Origin: Triangularia verruculosa
Lineage: Eukaryota; Ascomycota; Sordariomycetes; Sordariales; Podosporaceae
Direction: 5' to 3'
Length of the DNA: 64,000 bases
NCBI GenBank assembly: GCA_033296885.1
Contig: MU863883.1
Span: 389,161-453,160, forward strand
The position numbers and the translations under genes were made by a program. The notes under the pieces were generated by a model. It did no database searches, was not told the origin of the DNA, and saw only the letters and a program-made list of their open reading frames with translations. Below, in pieces: positions 33,088-44,780 of the stretch (positions are counted from its first letter, which is position 1; the number at the start of each line of letters is the position of its first letter).

Positions 33088-35189
33088 ATGGGCCTCTCTG
33101 CAAAGGATGCTCTGCAGCTCCGAGATACTCTGCAGATTGCAGTGGTGAAATGCTCTGAAAGATGTCTCTACCACGCTGCCAAATGGTATTTGCTCCCGGT
33201 TACCTCTTCCAAACCATGAACTAAACTTACATTCAATCTGTAGGGCGGCCGAACTTCTCGATGCGCTTCCTGTCCCAACTGCTGCCGATATTCCAAAAAC
33301 AAAGGGCTTGCCAACCTCCTACATCCATCCTGCTTTCACGCCAAACCATGACCCCGTCGAAGCCGCGCTCGAGGCTCAGGAGCTCAGTCGCTATTTGCTC
33401 GCCAAATCATTGTTCGACTGCAAGGAATTCGACAGATGCGCCGCCGTTTTCCTCCCTGAATCTTCATTGGCCGACATGCTGGGAACAAAAGGGGACGGCG
33501 GCATAAGTGCAGAAGGGAGAGAAACGGCAAATCCTTCCGTTGTTCTGCCTTCGGAGAGAGTTCTACCTCAGCTCAGTCAAAAGAGTTTGTTTCTGGCGCT
33601 GTATGCCAAGGTCATCTCGGGCGAAAAGCGTAAAGAGGAGGACTCTGAAATGATCATGGGACCCCAAGACGTAGGGACGATTACGAACAAACAGCTGGTG
33701 ACGGTCACTCGGTTCCTTACAAGATGGTTTGAACAACGAAAGGCTGAAGGGGCCGACCTTGCGCCTAGCCAGGGCTTCCTCGAATATCTTTACGGTATGG
33801 TCTTGGTGAAGGAGAAGAATGATGAAGCTGCCATGCACTATCTTATCGAAAGCGTACAGCTGTTTCCCTGGAACTGGGGGGCTTGGATGGAGATTATCAA
33901 CCTCATCACCAGACTTGAACAGGTATGTTAACGTCGTTCTGCTCGAGTTGGACAACTTACTCACCGGCTCATAGTTAAACAAAATTACTCCCAAACTACC
34001 ACAGAACATCATGTCCTTCATCTTCCACGCCCACGTGTCGATCAATCTGTACCAGCAAGGTGGTAATACTGCCGCTTCTCTGAACGACCTGCTGGCCGTG
34101 TTTCCAACATCCTCGTTTCTTCTGACCGACAAAGCACTGTTATATTATCACTCGAAAGACCTAATCGCAGCCGAGCAGGAGTTCAGCCAGCTACTTGGGC
34201 TGCACCCACAACGCTTGGATGCGCTTGACCACTATTCCAACATTCTTTACGTGCTGAACCTGCGGCCAAAACTGGCTTTCCTGGCCCATCTATGCACCAG
34301 CATCGACAAGTTTCGCCCAGAATCATGTGTCGTCATCGGAAACTACTATTCCTTACTGTCTTGCCACGACAAGGCAGTGCAATACTTCCGACGAGCACTC
34401 ATGTTGGATCGCTCCTGTTTGTCAGCATGGACACTGATGGGACACGAATACGTCGAACTCAAAAATACTCATGCTGCGATTGAATCCTATCGAAGGGCGG
34501 TGGATGTCAACCGGCGGGATTACCGCGCCTGGTATGGCCTTGGTCAGACTTACGAAGTGCTCGAGATGCACGCCTATGCACTGTGGTACTACAAGAAGGC
34601 CGCCGGCTTGCGTCCATGGGACGGTAAGATGTGGCAGGCGGTGGGGTCCTGCTTGCAAAAGATGGGCCGAGATCGAGATGGAATCAAGGCGCTCAAGAGA
34701 GCTCTGCTTGCGGACTCGTACTACGATTCGTCAGCGAGTAGCTTTGGGAGCACAGGGACGATTGATCGGATGACGCAGATGGATCCCGAGGTACTTCTGC
34801 AAATAGCGGTCATGTATGATCGACTGGAGGAAGAAGATGAGGCCAAGGCGTATATGGAATTATGTGTTGCCCAGGAGGATGGCGGAGTCACGAACGAACA
34901 AGGTCCGGGTCTAGGGGATTCAAGCGGCATCCGCGGTGACAGTCCGGGATCAGATGATGGGGAGGGAGGGGGTGAAAGAGCCACAGCTGGCGAAGGGACG
35001 GGGGTCACAGTGGCAACCAGCAGAGCGCGGATGTGGTTGGCGAAATATGCTATGAGGGCGGAGGATTACGAGACGGCGAACCGTCTCGCGACGGAGCTTT
35101 GCCAGGATGGCGTCGAGGTGGAGGAGGCCAAGGCGCTCATACGAGAAGCGAGGTCGAGGATGGAACAGACGAGCATGATGGAGAGCTAG
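33088..35189 (+). CDS. Anaphase-promoting complex subunit 8 (Cdc23/Cut23)
   Basis: A TPR scaffold subunit of the APC/C ubiquitin ligase that drives exit from mitosis. Three exons give 663 aa: 33088..33185, 33244..33922, 33975..35189. The N-terminal Apc8 region (MGLSAKDALQLRDTLQIAV, then YLLAKSLFDCKEFDRCAAVF) is followed by successive TPR motifs, for example YYSLLSCHDKAVQYFRRALM, MGHEYVELKNTHAAIESYRR, YGLGQTYEVLEMHAYALWYY and AVGSCLQKMGRDRDGIKALK. The ITPKLPQNIMSFIFHAH segment after intron 2 is family-typical and fixed the acceptor at 33974. A Gly/Asp/Glu-rich low-complexity insert (about 585-620) interrupts the C-terminal TPR region. The start ATG is 33088. Divergent from the FPP synthase gene. 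Confidence 0.95.
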
Positions 35190-37283
35190 AGGCGGGAGAT
35201 GTCGGATCAGAAGTTCCTGGAGTTTGTCCAAGGGCTGGAGGCGAGAAATTAGCCAAGAGAATCTCGCCATGAGCCCCGGCAGCCTGTAATTGTAAGCTCC
35301 GCACTGGGGGCGAGGGGTTTCAGCCGCCAGTATGGAGAGGACGATGCTGGTGAGGGGCCTTCGTGGCTTTGGCAAGCTGATGACCGTCAAAGTATGAGGA
35401 CTTCATGGCGGTGAATACGACAAGTTTATGTATGAATGTAGATGTAAGCATCACCATTTTCATCACTATCCGGTTGGGTGGGGCCACACTATGGATACGA
35501 AGAAAACACAAATCGATACCCTGGTTAATGCTATGAGTTTACAACAGTTTTCTTGGTACTCTACCGTGATGCAGATGATCACAACCAAGAAACTGGTGGC
35601 TGACAGCACTGGCGCTTGGGGGGGACTTTTTCGGTTGACAGTTACCTGGTAGCTTATACCACACCTCCACTTCCCCGAGAGCACCAGTTGCTTGCCTCCC
35701 GGATCTTCGCGAGCCAGGTCCTCGCACTGCGTTCAAGCTTGGTCTCGAGTTGAGACATTCTGCACTGTTTAACGCACAGTCATGAATGACCAAGAGGAGC
35801 TTCCGAAAGCTTGATGCTTGCAAGCTGACAGAACATGAGGAGGAGAGATCGAGTTGATATATTGAATGCAATGAACTCGTCACTTCCTCTTACCTCCTCA
35901 TCGTTTTCTCTCCCTGGTCTGGATTAGGTTGGTGATGCGCTAAGGCCCCCTGTCTCCCGGTGTCACATCCCGAGATGTTAAATCCCCGATGCCGCCTTGG
36001 CGAGACCAGATCTACAGGTGGCAGGGTTGAGCTTGACCTTTGGTCGCCACGACAGCATCTGTTTCGTAACGAATGTGAGTTTGTGACCTAGGGCTCAGGG
36101 CGTGAACAAACGCCTAAGCCTTTCTATCAAGGTTGTCCGGTCCTCTTATCTCCAACATCCACATCCCCCCAAAGCGACAGACGCCAATCTTCCCCAACGG
36201 GAAACCAACATCCACAAAGTTACAATACCACCGGCCACCGGTACCGCTCACCGAATTCCAACCTCCGCAACGTCGACTAACCCACAGGGCCGAAAGTCTA
36301 GACCGGATCACATCCTCTTCGCCCGCGAAATTGACCTCATGCGTAGGATGTGGTGTGATGATGCAAGCTCCGAGGCCCCCTCTCAGCCTGTAAGAGCTGG
36401 ACACGACCAGCCTTTTCCCTCTCTCACCATGCATGGCTACCAGGTACATACAGGTCAATGTTCCATGCAAGCCCAGGCACACACCAATGGCAGATGAGGC
36501 GTTCCTGGGCCTAGTGTCTCCCGCACGCACCACAGTGGGGAAGACTCCCAACCGCACACACGACCAACCACCATGCGGTTTGTATGCGCGTGTCTCTTAT
36601 CTCTGGACACCTTGTGTACCGCCTAAACCTCCCGAGACGGAAAGATCTTCGGGTGTGGCTTTTTCAGGCACATCTTCCTGCTCTTCGGGGGATACCTAGA
36701 TGACAAACCCTTTCACTCATCTGAAGCAGGTTGAAACTTGGATAGTGGCTGACTTTGCATACAGCCTGCTTGAAGCCCTCCTGGTTCCCCGATTATGGGC
36801 AACAGGAGCTTACGAACGAGATGGCGGGTTGTCTTCACGGCGGGGAACGCCCCTTTTGACGCCACGATGCGTGAAGAGTTGCTTTTCTTCGGCAGTTGAG
36901 TGGGGGAAGAGGATGGCTGGAGAGCCTCTGAGTTGTTCACGGACATGGCTAGGCGAGCTAAAGGTGTGGTATAACTGAGGAGTGTCCTCGCCTCGGGATA
37001 TCATGTGTTCTTGAAGTTTGGTTTCCACAATCTCCCTGGGCTCGGTTGCTTTACGGGTACAGATTGAGGCTTCCAGAACCATACCGGACTCTCACAGTGC
37101 ATTTTGAAAGTGGCCTAGCTAGCTTTTCGCAACTTCAGTTTTGCTGGGGAAGTATTTGAGTTCGAATTAAGCTCTCGTTTATCTTAGGTCTGTCTATAAA
37201 AAGGCTCTAGATTCCCCCCAAATCGATCCTCTCTTTCTTCTTGACCACCACATCTCGTCCTTCGACACCCTCTACCGGCAACA
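35190..37283. other. Spacer, apc8 3' end to secreted-protein gene
   Basis: 2.1 kb with no supported gene. A minus-strand open frame of 147 codons at 36114-36557 has no motif or splice partner. The right end is the promoter of the secreted-protein gene. Confidence 0.4.
37195..37200 (+). promoter_or_regulatory. TATA box of the secreted-protein gene
   Basis: TATAAA followed by AAG lies 84 bases upstream of the start codon, followed by a CT-rich leader (TCCTCTCTTTCTTCTTGACC), the layout of a strongly expressed fungal gene. Confidence 0.6.
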
Positions 37284-38363
37284 ATGAAGTTCTTGGGCCT
37301 CCTCTCGGCCCTGGCCTGGCTCGGCACCGCCTTTGCCGAGCCCAAAGTCACCTTCATCAACCAAGACGGCAAGCACCGCACTATCGTCTTCACCCCCAGC
37401 GTGCCACACAAGCAGATCAAGCCTGTCCGTGTCCCCGCCCACCAGGAGGTCACCGTCGGCTTCCCCCACGGCTGGATTGGCAACTGGTGGTCCGTCACTG
37501 ACGGCAAGGAATGGGTGCCCGGCATGCTCGGCGAGGTCACCTTCAACGGCTACATGGGTCTGACCTACTTTGACGTCTCCGCCATCGTCAACAACAAGGA
37601 CACCAACGGCGTCAAGATGATGTGGCCCTACAAGTCCGCCTGGCCCACCTCGGGCTGTGACAAATTTTCTTGCGGCAACGAGTACACCTTCCCTGACGAG
37701 GTCCAGACCAAGACCACTGACGAGGATCACTTGATGTGCAGTCTGGGTGATGGCGTCAGTCCCGTGTATCCTCGGGGCGGTAAGAAGCGGGAGGAGTGGG
37801 GGAAGAAGGAGGAGCAGAAGGAGGAAAAGGAAGAGGAGGAGGTTGTCGTCGTGAAGCCCTCTCCCACTCCCAAGCCCTCCGCTAAGCCCTCCCCTTCCAA
37901 GGTGGCTGCTGTCTCCGCTTCTGCTTCTGCCTCTGTCTCTGCCTCTGCCTCTGCCTCTGCCAGCGCCACCCCTTCGTCCCCCGCCAAGCAAGAGGAAGGG
38001 TTCACCGCGCCCAACTGGTTCGACGGCTCCAGCGGCGACGACGACGAGCAGTACTGGAAGAGCCGCCATCGCTACGGCAAGGCCTACCGCTACTACCGGC
38101 CCGGCAACCTCGGCGAGTGGGTCGACATCCTCGACGACTCGGGCGAGCACATCTCGTACAACAGAATCCCCTGGGACAACATCAACTGGGACGCCATCAA
38201 GTGGGATAAGGTCGACTGGGACGAGCTCGACTTCACCGAGAAGAACTACTGGGACTGGCTGTTCCTCGAGGCGCCCCGCAGGCCGAGATACCAGCGGTGG
38301 AGGGGGCTGTTTTACAACCCTCGCCCTGGTTGGGGGAGATATCAACCCCTTAACGCGGAGTAA
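37284..38363 (+). CDS. Secreted protein with Ser-Ala linker and xWDxI repeat tail
   Basis: A single exon of 359 codons. Residues 1-18 are a signal peptide (MKFLGLLSALAWLGTAFA, cleavage before EPK). The N-terminal domain (about 19-155) has VTFINQDGKHRTIVFTP, FPHGWIGNWWSV, MLGEVTFNGYMGLTYFDVSA and a few Cys. I associate this domain with a family of small secreted ascomycete proteins sometimes labelled 'DNase1', an unproven name; the beta-rich pattern is also vaguely thaumatin-like. Next come a Lys/Glu tract, a Pro/Ser segment and a (SA)n run, which look like a flexible, possibly O-glycosylated linker. The C-terminal domain holds four consecutive five-residue units (PWDNI, NWDAI, KWDKV, DWDEL) and is rich in Tyr, Trp and Arg. 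Strong C-ending codon bias suggests high expression. An extracellular or cell-wall role is inferred. Confidence 0.85.
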   Translation: MKFLGLLSALAWLGTAFAEPKVTFINQDGKHRTIVFTPSVPHKQIKPVRVPAHQEVTVGFPHGWIGNWWSVTDGKEWVPGMLGEVTFNGYMGLTYFDVSAIVNNKDTNGVKMMWPYKSAWPTSGCDKFSCGNEYTFPDEVQTKTTDEDHLMCSLGDGVSPVYPRGGKKREEWGKKEEQKEEKEEEEVVVVKPSPTPKPSAKPSPSKVAAVSASASASVSASASASASATPSSPAKQEEGFTAPNWFDGSSGDDDEQYWKSRHRYGKAYRYYRPGNLGEWVDILDDSGEHISYNRIPWDNINWDAIKWDKVDWDELDFTEKNYWDWLFLEAPRRPRYQRWRGLFYNPRPGWGRYQPLNAE

Positions 38364-39012
38364 AAGGGGTAAAAGCACTCCGAGATATCAGGTCAATCCT
38401 TTTGCTTTTCCTTTTTTTTCTTTGTGATGATTTTTATGTATTCATGATAATGGGTTTACAGAAAATGGGAAAAATAACAGCACAAAAAAGGACTCGGTTA
38501 TGCTCTGTGAAGAATGAAACGTTTAAACGTTCTTTCACGCCCCCAAGAGATCAGGATAATGTTTTCCATGACACGATGTTGATGTGTATACCCCCCCTCC
38601 CTTTCTCCCCTAGCGTTTTTTATCTTTGAGAGAGGCAAAAGGAAGACAGAAGCAAAGGGAAAAAAATGAGTTTTTGAAAATACGGGAAACCGGACATGGA
38701 AGGGAGTCATGAGATCCTTTTTTTATGATATCATGGAGGATTTTTACGTGTGATGAATGTCCTTTCTTTCTCCTATTTTCTCTTTCTTCTTCGAGGACTG
38801 GCTGGTGTTTGAGAGGAGGGGGGGGGGGCGGGTGGAGCTTACCAAAAAAAAAAAAAAAAAAGACGTGGTTTTTGGTAGGGATGGTTGGGGGGGCGGGAGG
38901 TGGCGTTTGGCGTTCGTTGGCGTTACAGGTTGGCTTCTTTCAGGAGTGTCTGGGAGGTTTGATTTTAGGTGCCTTGATAGAAAAAAAGAAAAGCAAAAGA
39001 AATAGGGTGGCT

Positions 39013-39064
39013 GCTTTGGATAGGTGGGTGGGTGGGTTGCTTTGGATAGGTGGGTGGGTGGGTT
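39013..39064. repeat. 26-bp tandem duplication with GGTGGGTGGGTGGG
   Basis: Two adjacent copies of a unit starting TTGCTTTGGATAGG and ending in (GTGG)n, with a third partial TTGCTTTGG. The + strand is G-rich and could form quadruplexes. Confidence 0.8.
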
Positions 39065-39220
39065 GCTTTGGGAGTTGAGGACTTTCTGGTGGCGGCGTCT
39101 GGCGTTCGGGGGAGGGCTTTTCTGCTTGTTTTCCAGAACTGCAGTCCCCTGGCTTACTAGAGCCGGGTAGATAAGTTCAGTACACGGAGGGAGGCGGTAT
39201 CTTTCCCAGGGGGGTGGAAG

Positions 39221-39301
39221 GAAGGGGAGGAAGGGGAGGAAGGGGAGGAAGGGGAGGAAGGGGAGGAAGGGGAGGAAGGGGAGGAAGGGGAGGAAGGGGA
39301 G
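39221..39301. repeat. Nine-copy 9-bp G-rich minisatellite
   Basis: Nine perfect copies of GAAGGGGAG, giving a GGGG tract every nine bases. Directly flanked by further GGGAGG sequence. Strong G-quadruplex potential on the + strand. Confidence 0.96.
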
Positions 39302-40538
39302 GGTCGGAGGGTTGGAGTGTGGAGTTTCGCGAGTTTGTTGGTTTCTGGGACATCGATAGCTGGAATACTGGTCGAAGCTGTTTTTTGATTCCTGGCTCAC
39401 AGAAAGGGGGATGTGATTGCCTTGCTGCACCTTGGTGGCCCGGAATAAACACCAAAACAAAAAAAACAGATTGACACAAAGTATCGTGGCCTAGCACAGA
39501 AGATAGCTACAGATATCTAAAAAGAAAAATGAAAGAAATAGCCTCCTAGGAACAAATTTCACCGAGGGCTTTGCCAGTTACTGAAAACTGCCCTGTCTAT
39601 TTTTCGTGGAGTATTTCCGCGCCTCGGTGTGTTAAGAAGCCTGTTTTTATGACAGTTGTAGCCGAATCCTCCTCTTTCAGTTAAGATGGTTTTAATTTTC
39701 TCACCTTGCTATTCAGCAGGAGAGGGTGCCCAGTTAGGTAGTCGGGTTACTAGGCACAGGAAGGGGGCTTAGTCTTGGGTGATTAGAGACTCCTTACATT
39801 GGCGAAGCAATCGAATCATTACTAAGGCGGTAAAGTCATAATAAAAAGTACGTATGTAATGAATACCTTACACTACTTGACAAAAGCTCACTGGCGGTAA
39901 CCATCTGTGGTTCTTAGACCGTTCCTCAACCATCAACCAGCCACCTGAAAGCAGTGATCTTGTCCTGTCTCTTTGTTTCATAGGCCCAATAAAAGAAAGA
40001 AATGACGGAAAAGAGGGTGATGGTGACCGACGTCCCTATTTCTCCTGCAACAATAAAGAACGAAGCAAAACCATCGAAAACTGTTTGTTTGTGTGAGATG
40101 CCGTGTAAAAAGAGGTTGTCGGTGTAAATCATAGAAAACCGCATATCTATCTATTCCTTGCCGGCAGCCGATCCATCTCCCGCATAGCAGAGGAAATCAA
40201 ATGAGAGAAACCCACTGCCAATCATCATTTCTCCCCAATCCTGAAGGCCTCTCTCTCTTGCCATGTCATGTTCCAGTCTGTTGTTAATAGGCTTTCCAGA
40301 CCATCCCACCTTGTCGTTTTCCACCATTGCCCATACCATAAACGCAAAGAAATTAAAAGCAAACCGAAGCAACCCCTGGTGTTCCCATTACGCCAACCCT
40401 CCAGATGCCTCTTTCATCTCCAACCGAAACGCACGTTGAGGTGTTACCAGCCCTCATTGAAAGCAAAACGAAAAATCATGGCCACCAAGCAGAAATTAAA
40501 AAGGACAGGAAAGAAATAGAGGAGGGCATCACTTCTGC

Positions 40539-43199
40539 TTAAGCAAATGTAGGTGCCGTGTAAATGAGGGTCCCCATCACCATAGCTCCACCAATAGCCG
40601 CGATCCCAACACGCTCTGCGAGGCGGAATAACTTCACTCTCTTTGTCGGCCTCTCAAAAGTAAGAGGCAATTGTATCGAAGCTCTCTCGAGTTGACTGTC
40701 AGCTTCAGTCGTAATCGCTGTGATGGCTTCATCCGCTTTAGGGGCTTCAGGAGTCGCTGACGACACCGGACCATCCCAATACCGGTCAGCAGTTGTTTGT
40801 TCAGATATATCCTCGGCCTTTCTCTTGCGCTTCGTAAGGATTGGCTCCGGCTGCTCTGTCTGTACAAGCGGCTGCGAATTGCTGCTCGCGACGACGGGTT
40901 GCCCTTCAGTCTTCTGCACAGCAACTTCTCCAGAATCCGGCTTACTAGCCTCGGACTCCGTGGTTTCGATACCCTGTGCCACAGGCTGTTCGGCCTCTGG
41001 CTCCTTAGTCACGACAGTCTCCTCGGCAGTGGTCGCAGCAAAGTTGGCGCGTCGAGAGGCAGTTCTTTTAGATAGTCGGTCGAAAATCTGAGCAACAACC
41101 GAGCCCTCATTTTCCGAATAACTAGATGGAGTCTCCTGAGACAGGGGAGGAAGCCTGGAGAAAGCCAGGAGCCTTGGTCCTGAGGTCTCTGCTGGGACCT
41201 GCTCGGTCTCGAACCGGGGCCTGATGGGCTCATTGCAGAGAGCGTAGACGGATGAAGCTGGACGAAGGGTAGTCTGAGTGTCCAAAACCGCCTTGTTGAA
41301 CGGCTGGCCGAATGTCTTGTTGAAGTAAGCTTTGTTCTCTTCTCGCGCCGCGAAGAAGTCAACTTTGCCCGTTCTCGTGCCCAAGGACTCATAACTCCCC
41401 GCGCCCATCACAAGCCAGGGCTTAGGGGAGTCATCCCTTCGGAGCTCAGGCAGAGGGTGAAGGATGGTCGGTGACAGGCCAGGGCGATCGTTCAAAAGCT
41501 TCTCAATCGCAATGGGGCTGCTATTCTTAATAACGGCTTGATCCTTCTTCTCGTTGGCAGGAAGAACGGGGGACGTGCATTCTGTCATGGTGTTGGTCAG
41601 AGTATCATCATGCTCGTCAGACGCAGCAGGAATCGTGGATCCCTGACTCCAGTTTGGTCTTCCCACAGGCATGGATAGCAGAAGGGGCGACGGTGCAGGT
41701 GCTAGATCGAACATTTCTAGGTCCGCAATGGCACCTGTTACATATTAGCACCTGTATATGAATTCAGTGAGACGACATTGACCACATACCCTCGTCACCA
41801 GCGATAGCACTCTCGTTATCGGAGTAGTCCAAAGACTCCATGTCTTCGTTGAGAGCGCTTGAGTGATCGCTCTGATAATCCATCTCGTCGTCGCTGCCGC
41901 TGCTGCTGTCATCATCGCTTGAAGACTCGCTGTCCCTGAATTCCTCGGGGTAGTCGATGTTGCTTTCAGCGTCGCTCAGGTCGCTATCATTGTCGTGGTG
42001 TTCGCTGTCGACGCTATGGTCACTACTGCAATCCGAATCTATGTCAGAGTCGAAGAAGCTCGGCTCCATGGCCTCCAAGGCCTGGGCAGTCTGCCCCAGT
42101 GTCGAAGCCAATTCGGCTATACGCGAGGTTGCAGCTCCCAATGAAGCGACATCGTGAATGGGCTCCTGCCTCTCCGACACCACATTGAGATCTGGAACGT
42201 CAAGCTGGAGAACCTCAACCTCGTTCGGAACCCGAGCATCACACGGTGCGCTCTTGTGATTTCGGCGCTCTTGAATCCTGAGTGGCGACGAAGGAGGCGA
42301 AGAGATATCGATGTAGACAGGGCCGCCGTCATTGTAAGAGCGTTGGCCAGACGTTCTTGCCCAAGTATGATTCTGGTGGGAGGTTGAGGTTCCCGTAAGA
42401 TCAATGACAGCAATGGGCTTCGATGGAAGCGAGTGCTGCACCTTGGATGCTATCTTTGAACTCATAGTTGCGGAATTGCTGGAATGGGCGCTGTTGTCGC
42501 TAGTATAACTATCAACATCTGAGCTACAATCGGAATCATCCGGAACTTGAAATGTGCTCGTGCCACAGTCGTCGCCCACGCTGAACGTCTCAGTCAGTGC
42601 CGACGAGGCAGGAGATGATGGGACATACCTATTGGAGGGGTTGTTGAACGAGACGCCAACCTTGACCGAAACAGGCAAGAATGTAGAGGTGCCACGATCG
42701 ATTGGGAGACCGAAAGTGAGTCTGTCGCCGTCTCTGAGCTCCCTGGGCTTTTTCTCGAGCTTCTCCAGCTTATTGAGATAAGTCCCGTGGAGGGAACCCT
42801 TGTCCCGAACTTGAACTTTCTGTTGCAAAACGTCAGTCAGCATGGCATGATACAAACGGATGTGGCCTCGGGGGGTCGTACCTTCTCCTCCATATCGACA
42901 CAAATTTCAGCGTGATCCCTTGACATGACAGCGCTGTCGAACCAGGCGTTGTCGTGACCAGGCACGAACCCTTTAGCGGCGACCTTGGAAGAACGGCCGA
43001 TGGTGACTACGTTGTCGGTAGCGGACAAGATGATTTGTCGATGGGAGTAGCCAACTGGCGTGCAGTTTCCTGGACCTTCGACCGTCAGGTCAATTTGTGC
43101 TACGGGAATTTGAGTTAGAAAGATGATTTGGGTGAATTGAGCAGAAAAGGTAAAATCGGGGAACAAACCTAAACCCGCCGCCTGCGAGTGAGCGGCCAT
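40539..43199 (-). CDS. Tail-anchored FHA-domain protein
   Basis: Four exons give 824 aa: complement(40539..41734, 41790..42819, 42882..43099, 43169..43199). All phases agree. The FHA phosphothreonine-binding domain occupies about 41-135: VVTIGRSS (G45 R46 S47), the SRDH motif (S70-H73), DKGSLHGTYLN and LRDGDRLTFG. Two short SUMO-interaction-like motifs follow, VIDLT (221-225) and VYIDIS (251-256), each beside Ser/Thr or acidic residues. A long Ser/Asp/Glu region (about 330-415) comes next, then a disordered segment with an RKRK cluster, and finally a hydrophobic C-terminus (about 803-824, GIAAIGGAMVMGTLIY) that looks like a tail anchor. It is not an obvious SLMAP/PRO45 orthologue, because I see no coiled coil. 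Function is unknown; a membrane-tethered phospho/SUMO reader is inferred. Confidence 0.87.
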
Positions 43200-44780
43200 T
43201 TTGCTCTCAAAGTTTGGGGTATGGCTGGGTGGTGGTGGGTAAAGTGGCTCGAGTCTAATGGGGGTTTGAGGAGCACAAAGCTGTGAATGTAATCTGGAAG
43301 AGAATGCTGCCGGCGAGCCTGAAAGGTCCTGAGATAGATAGAGGAAGAAGGCCGCGAGCTTGGGAAGTCAGGTGCAAGTCGCACGAAGAGGGGGAAATCG
43401 AAAAGAGAGGACGGTCGAAGCAACCAGAGTGAAGTTGGTTCGGTTCCCCTCCCACGTCAGACAAAGCTCGGGCCTATGACTGGCGAGTCTGGATGGCTTG
43501 CTGGCTGGCTTCCACTTGTGTAATGGCTTGCTCTTGTTGACGGTGGATAACGAGGCAGGACAATGCAAGTCGTGTGAAATAGAAGGATGATAGAGTTGCG
43601 CAGTGGTCCCGCACCTCGTGGCTTGGTTTACAGTTCTTGAAAGAATCAAGCAGCTATCGAAAGGCGGGAAAGGAAGGAGAGATGGAAGGGAAGCACAGCT
43701 GTTGGGGTTCAGGCAGGAGTGCCCGTGATCTATGGGAGCCTTCCCGGGGCGGGGCAATGCACATGAGCTCCCCCAATCAGGCAGACAGGAACAGCCGATA
43801 AGATGGGAAGGCTTGCCTTGTCGTGTGACGGAATGGGCAATTCCAGATTGGAGGGGAACTAGGTGTGAGGTGAATCATTTGTATATTGCCTTAGAAAACC
43901 AAGCTTCGGGGTGGAGGACTGGGGCCTTGTTGGTTTCTTTCGAGTCCGAGTTGACCCTCTTAGAATTATCTCGGCTCTGAAGCTCCTGTTTCACTGGATG
44001 GACAGAGGTTCTTTGAGGTAATGATGTCGAGGTGCTTCCGGCGAAGTGCTGAATGCGGGGCAGCTTTTAGAGAGCAATCAGAGAGCACCTCACTCACTCA
44101 CTCATCGGATTGGGGGTTGCCTGTTTGCTAGGTACCTAGGTATGCCGCCACAACCGTAAGCTGCCCACACAAGCATTGAGAGAATTACATTGAGCCAACA
44201 TCCAAACCACCTTCGACAAGCCAGCCTCCCAGCAAGAATTCATCCTCGAGGCAAGAAGGCACTTTGAACTTGGCTGCTGTTGCGTGTAAGTCGTGTGTCA
44301 TGGGTTTTGGACCAGGAGCCCCTGCTGACGACAGCCCCTCCTTCCCTGAGTGGCACGAGTGGTAACTCTGGTGGGGCGTTTGGAATTTGGCGCTGCAGGT
44401 CACGTGTCTGGCTTTGAGTGGGGGGGTGGCACACCGCACAGACAGGGTGCTGCGACGCTACTTGGTACGTAAGGCGACCTCTGGAACGGTCTGGCTTGCG
44501 AGTCAAAAGATTCCCGCCGCATCACCAAACCAACACCCTCCGAATATCAGATACATATAGAGAACCGACAGCCAGAAGCTGCTTCTCAAAACAGACGACG
44601 GCCGTGGGTGACAGTCTTCACAACTCATCGCCGCGCCAACTGTCCTGTGCCTCTCGCTGCTGCGATACCCTCGGTGACCGCCGCTTCTCGAACCGGTGAG
44701 GCCGATCCCCCATTCCCAAAGAGACCCAACGCCCGCATCCGCAACACAACCGTCGGTGCACATCGACACAACTCCCAAAT
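43200..44780. promoter_or_regulatory. Divergent spacer FHA gene/vps1
   Basis: 1.58 kb, with a palindromic CTAGGTACCTAG element near 44140. No supported exon; probably two promoters and a long vps1 leader. Confidence 0.4.

Larger units (their letters stand above)
38364..40538. other. Repeat-rich convergent spacer
   Basis: 2.2 kb between the secreted-protein gene and the FHA gene. It holds a run of G followed by an A run (38818-38860), a 26-bp duplication, a nine-copy G-rich minisatellite and T-rich stretches. No gene recognised; open frames across the repeats are artefacts of their periodicity. Confidence 0.45.

Noticed and set aside
36114..36557. 147-codon minus-strand frame in the apc8/secreted-protein spacer
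   Set aside because: No motif, no splice-linked exon, irregular composition; starts close to no promoter signal.
37272..38378. Antisense open frame of 368 codons fully overlapping the secreted-protein gene
   Set aside because: The sense frame has a signal peptide and a TATA box. The antisense frame is open only because strongly C-ending codons avoid TTA, CTA and TCA on the sense strand; it is low complexity.
30093..39301. Tandem arrays as a CRISPR
   Set aside because: Units are contiguous without spacers, and the genome is eukaryotic.
40539..43199. FHA protein as the STRIPAK subunit SLMAP/PRO45
   Set aside because: Shares FHA and a C-terminal hydrophobic segment but lacks the long coiled coil and the SLMAP-type FHA sequence.
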